From: a cf. Phormidesmis sp. LEGE 11477
GTDB lineage: Bacteria; Cyanobacteriota; Cyanobacteriia; Phormidesmidales; Phormidesmidaceae
Length of the DNA: 38,973 nucleotides
Direction: 5' to 3'
Assembly: GCF_015207105.1 (NCBI RefSeq)
Contig: NZ_JADEXO010000052.1
Coordinates: 1-38,973 of the forward strand
Position 1 is the first letter of the stretch; each line of letters begins with the position of its first letter. Below the pieces are notes generated by a model. It ran no database searches and was not told where the DNA came from. It saw only the letters and a program-made list of their open reading frames with translations. A program made the translations under genes and the position numbers. Below, in pieces: positions 8,758 to 16,357 of the stretch.

Positions 8758-8802
8758 TATTCGTGTTACTTTTTTGATTCAAATCGAAAAGTAACACGAA
8801 TA
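8758..8802. repeat. 16-bp-arm hairpin repeat TATTCGTGTTACTTTT, copy 1
   Basis: Arms 8758-8773 and 8787-8802 are perfect reverse complements with a 13-nt loop. The same arm sequence, including the outer flank CTATTCGTGTTACTT and the following T run, recurs at 38241-38284. It lies 28 bp beyond the stop of drmC. It may be a dispersed palindromic repeat of the genome, a protein-binding site, or a terminator-like hairpin. Confidence 0.85.
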
Positions 8803-8830
8803 CAGCCAGAAAATTTGAATCTTTCTCTTG

Positions 8831-9640
8831 TTAGCCTATACCAGGGACTCGGCATAGTACCTTCCGCTTTACTAACCTTTCAAATTGAGAGCGCATCGAC
8901 TTTGCGGCTACCGCATCCGATAACAACACACCTGCTTCTATATTGCGCTGATGAGCTGCCTCGGTGAAATTGGCAGAGGTGACCAGTAGCTGCTTATCAT
9001 CAACTACGACGCACTTAGCGTGCAGGCAGATGCGGGAAGCATTCTCTTTGGATAAAGACCTCGGATCATAGAAAACTTCGGGCATCTGCTCACCTGGTCA
9101 GATACGCCTACGGAATAGTTCCGAAAACTCACGTAGCAAAGCTGCTTCAGACTTAAGGTTCTTGCCGTAGGGACGTTTTATATTAATGAATAAACGAACC
9201 TGCAAGTCTGAACTTTCGCTCATTCGTTGTGCAAGGGGTTGAAAGAGTACCTTTGCCTTTTCCCCTGTATCTAGAGCATAGCTGGAAATTAAAACGTTCT
9301 TTTCTGCGCTGCTAAAGAGTTCTCTTACAACAACGCGAGTGTCGCGGCTTTCTGTACCCAGGACTTCTTCGCCTGTCCAAACCAAATCAATATCGTTGCG
9401 CTTTTGCTGTGATCGCCCTCTTTCTTCAGCCAGCAGTTTGAGCATGTAAACCAAATGCTGCCCCTGCATTCCTTGCTCGCTGAGCCGGTTGATCGCGCTT
9501 GCCACTTCCGTCATTAGCACATTAGGCACTACATTTGCTAGCGCTGAAGGATGGCAAGGCAAGCGAATACGATTATGCGCGATCGCATCCATCAATCCCT
9601 CCCTAGCAGACCGACTGAGCTGGTGAAATACCGAAGCCAT
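8831..9640 (-). pseudogene. drmC: drmC (DISARM phospholipase D-like protein) with in-frame TGA
   Basis: The 270-codon frame matches DISARM DrmC in length and motifs: LVWTGEEVLG, RDTRVVVRELF, then PEVFYDPRSL and a single PLD-type HKD motif (HAKCVVVDDKQ, followed by TSANFTEAA and RNIEAG). A TGA at 9098-9100 stops it between RRRI and PGEQMPEVF. DrmC relatives have a Trp-Pro-Gly there, so TGG to TGA is the simplest change. The frame is otherwise open on both sides of the stop. The ATG at 9640 follows the presumed original drmB stop by three bases, as in DISARM operons. Unless the stop is read through or is a sequencing error, the PLD motif is lost. Confidence 0.85.
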
Positions 9641-9643
9641 AAC

Positions 9644-9965
9644 TTAATTCAGCGATGCTGGAAAGAAAGCAGCACCCGTCGTTTCTACGGTATCGACTAC
9701 CAACGCCCGAATCTAAAAATTCATTGCCTTGCTCGCAAGAGGTTTTGGAGATGAGTACGCAGCCGTGGCAAGCCGCGCCGTGGCGAAAGCGCTCCTCATA
9801 AAGTTCATCAGGCGTGTGCTGTGCGCAGACCGGATCATTAGAGCAAAGGCGGCCAGATTCTAAAGCCGCTAACAAGTGATGCTCTAGTTTCCGCCCAATT
9901 TGAATCAGTCCACCTAGCGTCCCTTCAGAACCAGATGACCCCGTATAAATGAGAATTTCAGCTAT
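9644..9965 (-). pseudogene. drmB: 3' remnant of drmB (DUF1998 C-terminus), frameshifted
   Basis: The frame reads EILIYTGSSGSEGTLGG, then ESGRLCSNDPVCAQHTP, GAACHGC and SCEQGNEFLD. This is the cysteine-rich DUF1998 end of DISARM DrmB. After NEFLD an extra base near 9710 breaks the frame; shifting it restores RALVVDTVETTGAAFFPASLN and a TAA at 9646-9644, just before drmC. Nothing of the helicase part of DrmB remains: upstream the frame runs into the end of the WYL gene and a stop. The gene has therefore lost its 5' part and carries a frameshift. Confidence 0.85.
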
Positions 9966-10807
9966 TGGGAAACACTATAGAGTCTGTTGAGAGACGCTAA
10001 TTTCTCTACTAGCTGGCTTTTCACGCTCTCCGGAGAGAGAACCAAGCAGTTCTCGCCATAACGGAATATTTCCCTAATAAACCAAAATGTGTTCGATACA
10101 CGCCTCACTATATAGCGTGCATCGTTAACTATCTTATCTTCAATATCATCTTGCTGCGCCTCATAAGCATGCATCAACCGATCAAATATTTTAAATTTCA
10201 CATCCACATAGTCGAGGCTCTTTCGCCAATCGCCATTCACAGGCAGTATATTGATTATTCTGTCCAAACGGAAACAACGGTTATGGAGCAATTCAGGCAG
10301 CTTAGATCTTTCGGATAACTCTTCGCACCAAGCTTCTACATAAAATCGTTTTTCCCAAAATCGAATCTCGCAATAGCGCACTGTAAACTCTAGCTGCTGC
10401 TTTTGAGAATCTTCGTATACTAAGCGAAAAGGCTCCTGGTTAGAGATCTGCTGGTCAATAAATCTACGCCAGGGTTCAGTAGGATGACTAACTTGCTCTA
10501 ATAGCAACTGTCTCAGAGGGGTTTCTAAACTGGCTCGCTCTAATAGGAACAGAACCAACGTCTGTGCATCGCCTATATAGCCAGAATCAACCAAAAGACG
10601 AATAGCCTGACTAAGCGCTGCCACCTGCGAGTCGCTAAGTGTAAGTACACTTTCCAGATTAACCTGTCCTTGTGCGATCGCTACGACTAGGCCAGAGATA
10701 CTGGGATTATTGCCCCATTTAATATCTAGACTAGATGCAATTGCCTCTAGTTGAGCCTTTGTTCCAGGAGGAATGGAAAGTGTAATTGTCTCTTTTTTGC
10801 GCGCCAT
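9962..10807 (-). CDS. WYL-domain protein, probable transcriptional regulator
   Basis: A 281-residue protein. The N-terminus (ARKKETITLSIPPGTKAQLEAIA) resembles a ribbon-helix-helix arm-helix start, so DNA binding is plausible. Residues 35-115 are helical. Residues 120-205 look like a WYL-type beta domain: FRLVYEDSQKQQLEFTVRY, RFYVEAW and HNRCFRLDRIINI. A winged C-terminal part follows (RRVSNTFWFIREIFRYG). WYL proteins commonly repress CRISPR, BREX, CBASS and other defence loci and are thought to sense nucleic acid or nucleotide ligands. It is divergent from the MBL gene across 241 bp and ends exactly where the drmB remnant begins. It could regulate either the ubiquitin-like operon or the former DISARM locus. 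Confidence 0.75.
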   Translation of the reverse strand: MARKKETITLSIPPGTKAQLEAIASSLDIKWGNNPSISGLVVAIAQGQVNLESVLTLSDSQVAALSQAIRLLVDSGYIGDAQTLVLFLLERASLETPLRQLLLEQVSHPTEPWRRFIDQQISNQEPFRLVYEDSQKQQLEFTVRYCEIRFWEKRFYVEAWCEELSERSKLPELLHNRCFRLDRIINILPVNGDWRKSLDYVDVKFKIFDRLMHAYEAQQDDIEDKIVNDARYIVRRVSNTFWFIREIFRYGENCLVLSPESVKSQLVEKLASLNRLYSVSQ

Positions 10808-11048
10808 TTGCCTTTTGTAATTGCACTTTTATTTTTTAGCGGCTATGATAAGTGCAGAAACAAAAGTAACCTATGCTTCAGCACATCTAAGATTCTACTT
10901 TTTCCTAATATACAGAGGTCTTAAGTACTCTTCTGACTAGAATTATACCGCGTAATTTGCAAGTATGAAATCCAGGTTTCACAGAAGTACAAAGCTGTCT
11001 GACGCAATATTAGATTTTCAAACCCTCTTAAAGCATAAATAAAGTTGT
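10808..11048. promoter_or_regulatory. Divergent intergenic region between WYL and MBL genes
   Basis: This 241-bp AT-rich region should hold promoters for both directions. The clearest symmetry is TGCACTT (10822-10828) and AAGTGCA (10850-10856), 7-bp arms separated by 21 bp, 15-49 bp upstream of the WYL start codon. That is a reasonable place for an autoregulatory operator. No convincing Shine-Dalgarno sequence precedes the MBL ATG. Confidence 0.4.
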
Positions 11049-12200
11049 ATGACTGCCAACATAGTTTTTTTTCCAGTCGGAAACGGTGACATGACGCTTC
11101 TGACCACAGAAAGCGGCAAGACCATATTGATAGATGTCAATATACGCGAAAAGGGAAGCGATCCCGATGACGAAACCCCCAACGTTCTAGAGATGCTTAA
11201 GCAGCAACTCAAGCAAGATGGGTATGGACGTTTATATGTAGACGTATTTCTTCTATCTCACCCAGACTTAGATCACTGTCGAGGAATTTTAAAACACTTT
11301 CGCTTAGGAGAGCCAGATGATTGCCCAGATGACAAAATTTTGATTTCTGAGATTTGGTCATCACCTATGGTCTTTAGGCGTGCTTCGAAGAAGCTGACTC
11401 TTAGTGAGGATGCCAAAGCTTTTAATACTGAGGCCAAACGTCGTGTCCAATTACACAAAGAAAGTCAGAAGATAGAAGGTCATGGAAATCGAATACAGAT
11501 TTTAGGAGAAGATGAAAACGGGAAAACTGACCGGCTTGGAAAAATTCTTGCCAAGACAGGTTCATTTATTCCATTAGTCAATGGAGTCCCAGACTCTTCA
11601 CTAAGTGCATACTTACTTGGCCCATTGCCAAAATCTGAAACCGAAGAAGATGAAGAGACTCTATCAAAGAATAATTCAAGCGTCATAATTCACTTCACAA
11701 TCGAAGGAGATGGTAAAGGTGATGCTTGTTCATTTCTAACTGGAGGTGATTCTGAGGTAGTTATATGGGAAACCCTGTGGGATAAGTATAAAAACACGCC
11801 CTTTCTTAGCTATGACATTTTACAGATTCCTCACCACTGCTCCTGGCATTCAGTGTCTCACGATAGCTGGAGCGAGTTGGGCGGTGAGGCTGAGGTCAGC
11901 GATGAGGCTAGATATGCACTTTCTCAAGCAAAGCCTGGCGCTTTGATTATCTCAAGCAGTAATCTGATCGAGGACGATGACAACGATCCTCCATGTATTG
12001 CAGCGAAGAGAGTCTATGAAGAGATCTTGGAGTCCCCTACGGTAACAGGGCGTTTCTACTGTACGGGTAGTTATCCGACAGAAGAACAGCAAGACCAGCT
12101 CGCATTCGAGATTACTAACGCTGGCCCTAAGCTAGAGGATATCCTCGATTCAGGCAGTCCCTTTATACAAGTCAGTCGTCAGCCAATACCACATGGATAG
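11049..12200 (+). CDS. Metallo-beta-lactamase-fold hydrolase (ComEC/Rec2-like), first gene of ubiquitin-like operon
   Basis: A 383-residue protein starting with PVGNGDMTLL and ILIDVN, then the metal motif SHPDLDHCRG (His71, Asp73, Asp75, His76). A second metal region, FLTGGDSE, lies at about 229-236, and PHHCSWHS is at 261-268. This order is that of the ComEC/Rec2-type branch of the MBL fold, usually a phosphodiesterase or nuclease-like hydrolase. There are no membrane segments or signal, so it is a soluble stand-alone domain. Its stop overlaps the next start by 8 bp, implying coupling to the E2-E1-JAB protein. The substrate is unknown; nucleic acid or a modified conjugate are possibilities. 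Confidence 0.85.
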   Translation: MTANIVFFPVGNGDMTLLTTESGKTILIDVNIREKGSDPDDETPNVLEMLKQQLKQDGYGRLYVDVFLLSHPDLDHCRGILKHFRLGEPDDCPDDKILISEIWSSPMVFRRASKKLTLSEDAKAFNTEAKRRVQLHKESQKIEGHGNRIQILGEDENGKTDRLGKILAKTGSFIPLVNGVPDSSLSAYLLGPLPKSETEEDEETLSKNNSSVIIHFTIEGDGKGDACSFLTGGDSEVVIWETLWDKYKNTPFLSYDILQIPHHCSWHSVSHDSWSELGGEAEVSDEARYALSQAKPGALIISSSNLIEDDDNDPPCIAAKRVYEEILESPTVTGRFYCTGSYPTEEQQDQLAFEITNAGPKLEDILDSGSPFIQVSRQPIPHG

Positions 12201-14559
12201 AGAAAGTACCTACCTACCTAAAGAGTATGAAGATGATATGACGGAACCCATTCAGGGTTTTGTGAAGCTCCTCAGCAACCATTCGAGAGTGAATGATTTA
12301 GCTCTAGAAGGCTCTTTGGAAGAACAATCTGAGCTCAAGATATTAGCTCATTTACGGCTAGAGTTACCTAGTAGATATATGGCAGCAGGAGAAAGCCCCA
12401 ATGGAGTGCGCTCAGTAGAAACAATTACTTTTGGGTTTCCTCCGGCATTCCCAACCTGTGCACCTTCCATAGAACTAAGGGCTAACTTTCCTCGTAACTT
12501 TGCGCATGTTCAGCCCGGCGCGACAGATCAACCACCTGTGCCATGTATCTTTGAAGGTGACATAAACGAACTATATCTAGGCGAAGGGTTACTGGCAATT
12601 CTCAATCAGCTCATAAAATGGTTAGAGAATTCGGCAATAGGCAGGTTAATAGATTTTTCTCAAGGATGGGAACCAATTCGTCGTGATGCTCTAGAAGATT
12701 TTATCGTTATCAACCCAGATAAGATAAGGTCACTTGTCGGCAGAAATAGTAAGACTAGCTATTTCCCATTCTATTACCGTAGCTATAAAACCAATAGACG
12801 TCAGGGTACCAAGCTCTCTAGGAAAGCAAAGCTGTTGACAGGCAGAATACTCGAGGATTCTTTAGTCATACACTATCAGAATACTCGAGTGTGGATTGAG
12901 AATGTCTCTCCTTCCATACAGGGGAGGAAGGGTCAGAGTATTTGCATTGTCGCGACTCCAGGAAAGGATGACTCGGGTAAACCATGCATAGTTTCTGACT
13001 ATCAGCCAGAAACTGTAGTTGATGCCAAGACACTTTACCAACAAGCACAAAAATATGGCTGTGAAAGTAGTCTAAAAGGAGGTGTTGCCTCAATAAAAGA
13101 ATCTCTTAAAAAGTGCATCCCAAAGATGAGAAAGTATTCTGCGATTGATGTACCTGTTCTTAGTACCTCTTTCCCTATAGTCGTAATTTTATGCGTTCGA
13201 AGACCTTGCAGATTAATTGGAGAAGACTCCAACATAGAACTCATTCCATATTGGTTTGAGGCATGCGCTCCTAATCTATTACCTAACGGTGATAAGACGC
13301 CTGTTTTTCCCATCGGTGCTCTTGATGTGCTACAGCCCAAACTGCTAGCCTCACTATCAGGTCAAAAAGAAAGCTACTCGAATAACAACGTATCTCTACT
13401 CGGGTGCGGAAGTTTAGGTTCAAAAATTGCTATTCATCTGGCACGATCTGGAAAGGCTCCAAACCGCGTAATAGATAAAAGTGTGTTGCGTCCTCACAAT
13501 GCTGCTAGGCATGGGCTTCTTTTTGAAACAGATGACATTCAACTTGGGTGGTCGCAGTACAAAGCAGTTGCGCTAAAGGATGCAATCGTCTCACTAGGGC
13601 AAACCACAAAACCATTTGTAGAGGACATAAGCCTTATCTCTACTAGCCCAACTCTTCGCAAGAAAATATTCCCGCAAAAAAGTTGGGCTCTGATCAATGC
13701 AACAGCTTCTCTCGCTGTAAGAAATTCTTTAGCAATGATGCCTTCAGAGACCCCTTCAGCGAGAGTTATAGAAACTTCTCTCTTTGCTGCTGGAAGGTTT
13801 GGGATTATAACTATTGAAGGCAAAAAGAGAAATCCAAACTCATTAGACCTCATAGCATTAGTCTATCAATATGTTCTTGATACTCCAGGGATGGCCAGTG
13901 CGTTCTTTAGTTCAAAGAATGATCTACATTATCGTCCCATCGGTCAAGGCTGTAGTTCTTTGACTATGGCTATTCCTGACTCATTAATATCTATGTATGC
14001 AGCTTCAATCACTCAGGGACTCTACTCTCTGATGAATACTGGATTCACCTCTGAAGATGGTCAGATTCGTATAGGAACAGTCTCCGATACCGGAATGGAT
14101 CTCGCCTGGAGCACTCATTGTGTGCGCCCAATGAAAGTTATTGCCATGGACAACTCTAAATCTTGGACAATTCGTTTGTCCAGCATTGCTGAGTGCAAAA
14201 TTACTGAGGAGTGCAATCAGTGGCCATCTGTTGAAACTGGAGGCATACTGATTGGACTACTGTCAGAAACTCTTCAGAGCTTTATAGTAACTGATATTTT
14301 AAAGGCTCCAATGGATAGCCTTAGAACTAAGAATACCTTCTCTCTCGGGGTTGAGGGACGAGCATCAATGATAGGAAAGCACGCAGCCTCATGTTCTGGA
14401 GCACTTTCAGTGCTAGGAACATGGCACTCTCATCTATCAGACACTGAGGCTTCAGAGCAAGACTATGAAACCGCTAGAAAATTCGCAGCATTCAGCTCAA
14501 ATCCTCAAGCACTATTGATTAGGAAACCATCAGATTATTCTGCACTACTTTGCAAATAA
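12193..14559 (+). CDS. E2-E1-JAB triple-fusion ubiquitin-like conjugation protein
   Basis: A 788-residue protein with three modules. Residues about 20-165 look like a prokaryotic E2: a beta segment ending in the PSIELRANFP region, then VPCIFEG with candidate catalytic Cys118, then LNQLIKWLENSAIGRL. Residues 180-390 are a middle region that I do not recognise. Residues 395-620 are an E1/ThiF Rossmann domain with GCGSLGS (404-410), IDKSVLRPHNAARHGL and a possible catalytic Cys587 in GQGCSS. Residues 660-788 are a JAB/JAMM peptidase with ETGGILIG (Glu681) and H745-S-H747-x6-S754-x2-D757, which is complete. One polypeptide therefore carries activation, conjugation and deconjugation functions. No ubiquitin-like partner gene is nearby, so the modified target or modifier is unknown. 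Confidence 0.82.
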   Translation: MDRESTYLPKEYEDDMTEPIQGFVKLLSNHSRVNDLALEGSLEEQSELKILAHLRLELPSRYMAAGESPNGVRSVETITFGFPPAFPTCAPSIELRANFPRNFAHVQPGATDQPPVPCIFEGDINELYLGEGLLAILNQLIKWLENSAIGRLIDFSQGWEPIRRDALEDFIVINPDKIRSLVGRNSKTSYFPFYYRSYKTNRRQGTKLSRKAKLLTGRILEDSLVIHYQNTRVWIENVSPSIQGRKGQSICIVATPGKDDSGKPCIVSDYQPETVVDAKTLYQQAQKYGCESSLKGGVASIKESLKKCIPKMRKYSAIDVPVLSTSFPIVVILCVRRPCRLIGEDSNIELIPYWFEACAPNLLPNGDKTPVFPIGALDVLQPKLLASLSGQKESYSNNNVSLLGCGSLGSKIAIHLARSGKAPNRVIDKSVLRPHNAARHGLLFETDDIQLGWSQYKAVALKDAIVSLGQTTKPFVEDISLISTSPTLRKKIFPQKSWALINATASLAVRNSLAMMPSETPSARVIETSLFAAGRFGIITIEGKKRNPNSLDLIALVYQYVLDTPGMASAFFSSKNDLHYRPIGQGCSSLTMAIPDSLISMYAASITQGLYSLMNTGFTSEDGQIRIGTVSDTGMDLAWSTHCVRPMKVIAMDNSKSWTIRLSSIAECKITEECNQWPSVETGGILIGLLSETLQSFIVTDILKAPMDSLRTKNTFSLGVEGRASMIGKHAASCSGALSVLGTWHSHLSDTEASEQDYETARKFAAFSSNPQALLIRKPSDYSALLCK

Positions 14560-14560
14560 A

Positions 14561-14566
14561 AGGAGA
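14561..14566 (+). promoter_or_regulatory. Ribosome binding site fixing a TTG start
   Basis: AGGAGA lies 8 bases before a TTG at 14575 and just after the TAA of the previous gene. It is the reason for calling the non-ATG start of the membrane protein. Confidence 0.65.
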
Positions 14567-14574
14567 TTAACATT

Positions 14575-15246
14575 TTGGCTAAAGAAGCGACGCTCAAGAA
14601 ACAAAACCTTAAATACATACAAGCATTCATTGCCCTAAACATTCTCTTATTTTGCTGGCAAGTAACAAAAATATCATTGATAGATATTTATCAAACTGAT
14701 AGCATTCCTATCGACTGGATTAAAAAGCTTCAGATATTCTCATTGCTAGCAGCAATCACGTTTATCATCACCAATATTCTCTGTGGTTTAATAAAATCGG
14801 AATGCAAAAGTATTCTGGTATTCTTTAGATTAAGAAACCCACTTCCGGGTTCTCGGGCGTTTTCTAAGCTCATGGTCTTAGATCCAAGAATTAATGAAGA
14901 CGTCCTACGGCAGAAGTTTGGCTTGTTACCTCAAGAACCAAAAGCGCAGAACAAGCTCTGGTATGCTTTGTACAAACAGCACGAAAATCACCAGATTGTA
15001 CTGGAAGCGCATAAAAGCTATCTTCTAATGCGTGAGTTAATGAGTGTTTCATTAATCTTATCGTTAATTTTAGGAATATTTGGTTTCTGGCTAGGAGCTG
15101 ATGCCACTTTCTTACTTCTTCATGTTTTTATTCTTTACGGCATTGCCATCTCAACTGCAATTTCAGGAAGAAACTACGGAGAAAGATTTGTAACTAATGT
15201 CCTAGCAATTGAATCATCTCAGTACGTTAGAGCTGTTGAGATATAG
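14575..15246 (+). CDS. Four-TM membrane protein, candidate effector of the ubiquitin-like operon
   Basis: A 223-residue protein with hydrophobic segments at about 13-33, 52-73, 154-172 and 174-195. Between the two pairs is a cytoplasmic block of about 80 residues (PLPGSRAFSKLMVLDPRI, then GLLPQEPKAQNKLWYALYK, then VLEAHKSYLLMREL). I recall similar blocks in membrane proteins of other putative defence operons but cannot name the family. It lies 15 bp after the E2-E1-JAB gene. A paired-TM protein at the end of a signalling operon often acts as a membrane-disrupting effector; that is inference. The TAG stop seems to be made of TA plus the first G of an IS5-family element, so the true C-terminus may have been lost. 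Confidence 0.7.
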   Translation: MAKEATLKKQNLKYIQAFIALNILLFCWQVTKISLIDIYQTDSIPIDWIKKLQIFSLLAAITFIITNILCGLIKSECKSILVFFRLRNPLPGSRAFSKLMVLDPRINEDVLRQKFGLLPQEPKAQNKLWYALYKQHENHQIVLEAHKSYLLMRELMSVSLILSLILGIFGFWLGADATFLLLHVFILYGIAISTAISGRNYGERFVTNVLAIESSQYVRAVEI

Positions 15247-15830
15247 AGCCCATTTGAAATCTTTCGACAGTTGCGTCACCATGGTAGAAGCCGTCAAAGC
15301 AAGGGAGAATGAGCTACTCAAGTAATCTGACCGATAAAGAATGGTAAGTCCTCTGGGAGGACTTACCCAAAGACTTCCCCCCATACTCAACCGTCTTCTA
15401 TCACTACAACCAATGGCGCAAAGCAGGCAGCATTGAGAAGCTGATGAAGTTGCTGCATGAGTGGGTTCGAGCGCAGGTAAAAAACTAAATGGACAACCCT
15501 AATTCTGGGTGACTCGCAGGCTGTGAAGAACACTTGCAACGCCAGTGTTGGGTCAAAAGGATTCTGTTTCTACAAAGCGACGAACGGTATCAAACGTCAT
15601 CTAGCCGTTGATACGCTTGGCTTTCCCTTCTTCACTCTTTGCACCCCTGCGAATGTGTCAGACGATGCTGGATTGATTGAAATGCTCATCAGAAATATTG
15701 ATTATTTTCGAGCCAAGCCGGTGAACATTCCTAAAATCACGATCCTGTTAGACAACGGCTATCATCCTGATAAATTGAGTGAAGCGCTAGAGTCAGTGTA
15801 TCCGAATGTGATGAACAAGATTAGATTTGA
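15246..15830 (+). mobile_element. Degenerate IS5-family element with broken transposase
   Basis: The left end begins about 15246 with GAGCCCATTTGAAATC. From ATG 15310 the frame gives MSYSSNLTDKEW and a stop. Out of frame follow EDLPKDFPPYSTVFYHYNQW, GDSQAVKNTC, then the DDE-type region KRHLAVDTLGFPF and ILLDNGYHPDKL, and lastly MNKIRFE. These are IS5 (IS427/IS1031-like) transposase pieces in order, with an internal deletion after codon 12, at least one frameshift near 15490 and loss of the C-terminus, which is replaced by drmD sequence at about 15830. Nonfunctional. Confidence 0.8.
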
Positions 15831-16202
15831 GCTAGCCCACTTCATTACTATCCTGCGCCAGGAGCTGGCGACCCGAGAGAGTGCGATCGCCTTCACTCAA
15901 TACACCGATACGATGGACTTCTTGCGCGAGACAGTGCGGCAGCTTTATGGCGCTCAAGTTGCTTGCTACTCTGGCCGAGGCGGTGAGATGTGGAGAGATG
16001 GTAGATGGACAGTTGTTTCAAAAGAGAAAATTAAAAAACGCTTTAAGAAAGGCAAGATCAAGATTTTGCTCTGTACGGAGTCAGCCAGTGAAGGACTAAA
16101 CCTACAAACCTGCGGCGTCCTAATCAACTACGACATGCCCTGGAACCCGATGCGAGTAGAGCAGCGCATTGGCCGGATTGATCGCATTGGGCAAACCTAC
16201 TC
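15831..16202 (+). pseudogene. drmD: drmD fragment (SNF2-type helicase, C-terminal helicase motifs)
   Basis: The frame reads AFTQYTDTMDFLRE, YGAQVACYSGRGGEMW, IKILLCTESASEGLNLQTCG, INYDMPWNPMRVEQR and IGRIDRIGQTYS. These are motifs IV-VI of an SNF2-family helicase, and the wording fits DISARM DrmD closely. It is fused in frame to the IS5 remnant upstream (one open frame 15523-16218) and cut by the IS21 element downstream. The ATPase half with Walker A is missing. The fragment continues at 18824. Confidence 0.82.
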
Positions 16203-16357
16203 TGTTAGGCGACAGTAAGAAAGACGCAATTAGAGCGCCACGCGACAGCTCTATGACGCTTCGCCATAGAGCGCCAATGTAGGTGTCGTGACAGCAGAGT
16301 AGAAAGCAAAGAAAAGACACTGGATGGCAACCCAACTACAAAAAGGGAAAGCCGCCA

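Larger units (their letters stand above)
8615..8830. promoter_or_regulatory. Intergenic region with palindromes upstream of the caspase operon
   Basis: This 216-bp gap holds no gene. It must contain the promoter of the minus-strand caspase operon and the end of drmC. It is rich in dyad symmetry: a 20-bp palindrome at 8699-8718, a CCGC-AA-GCGG stem at 8718-8727 and a long hairpin at 8758-8802. No confident -10/-35 pair was found by eye. Confidence 0.5.

Noticed and set aside
8758-8802. Hairpin as a standard Rho-independent terminator of drmC
   Set aside because: The stem is AT-rich with no T-tract after the 3' arm on the minus strand, and the recurrence at 38241 with conserved arms suggests a repeat family instead.
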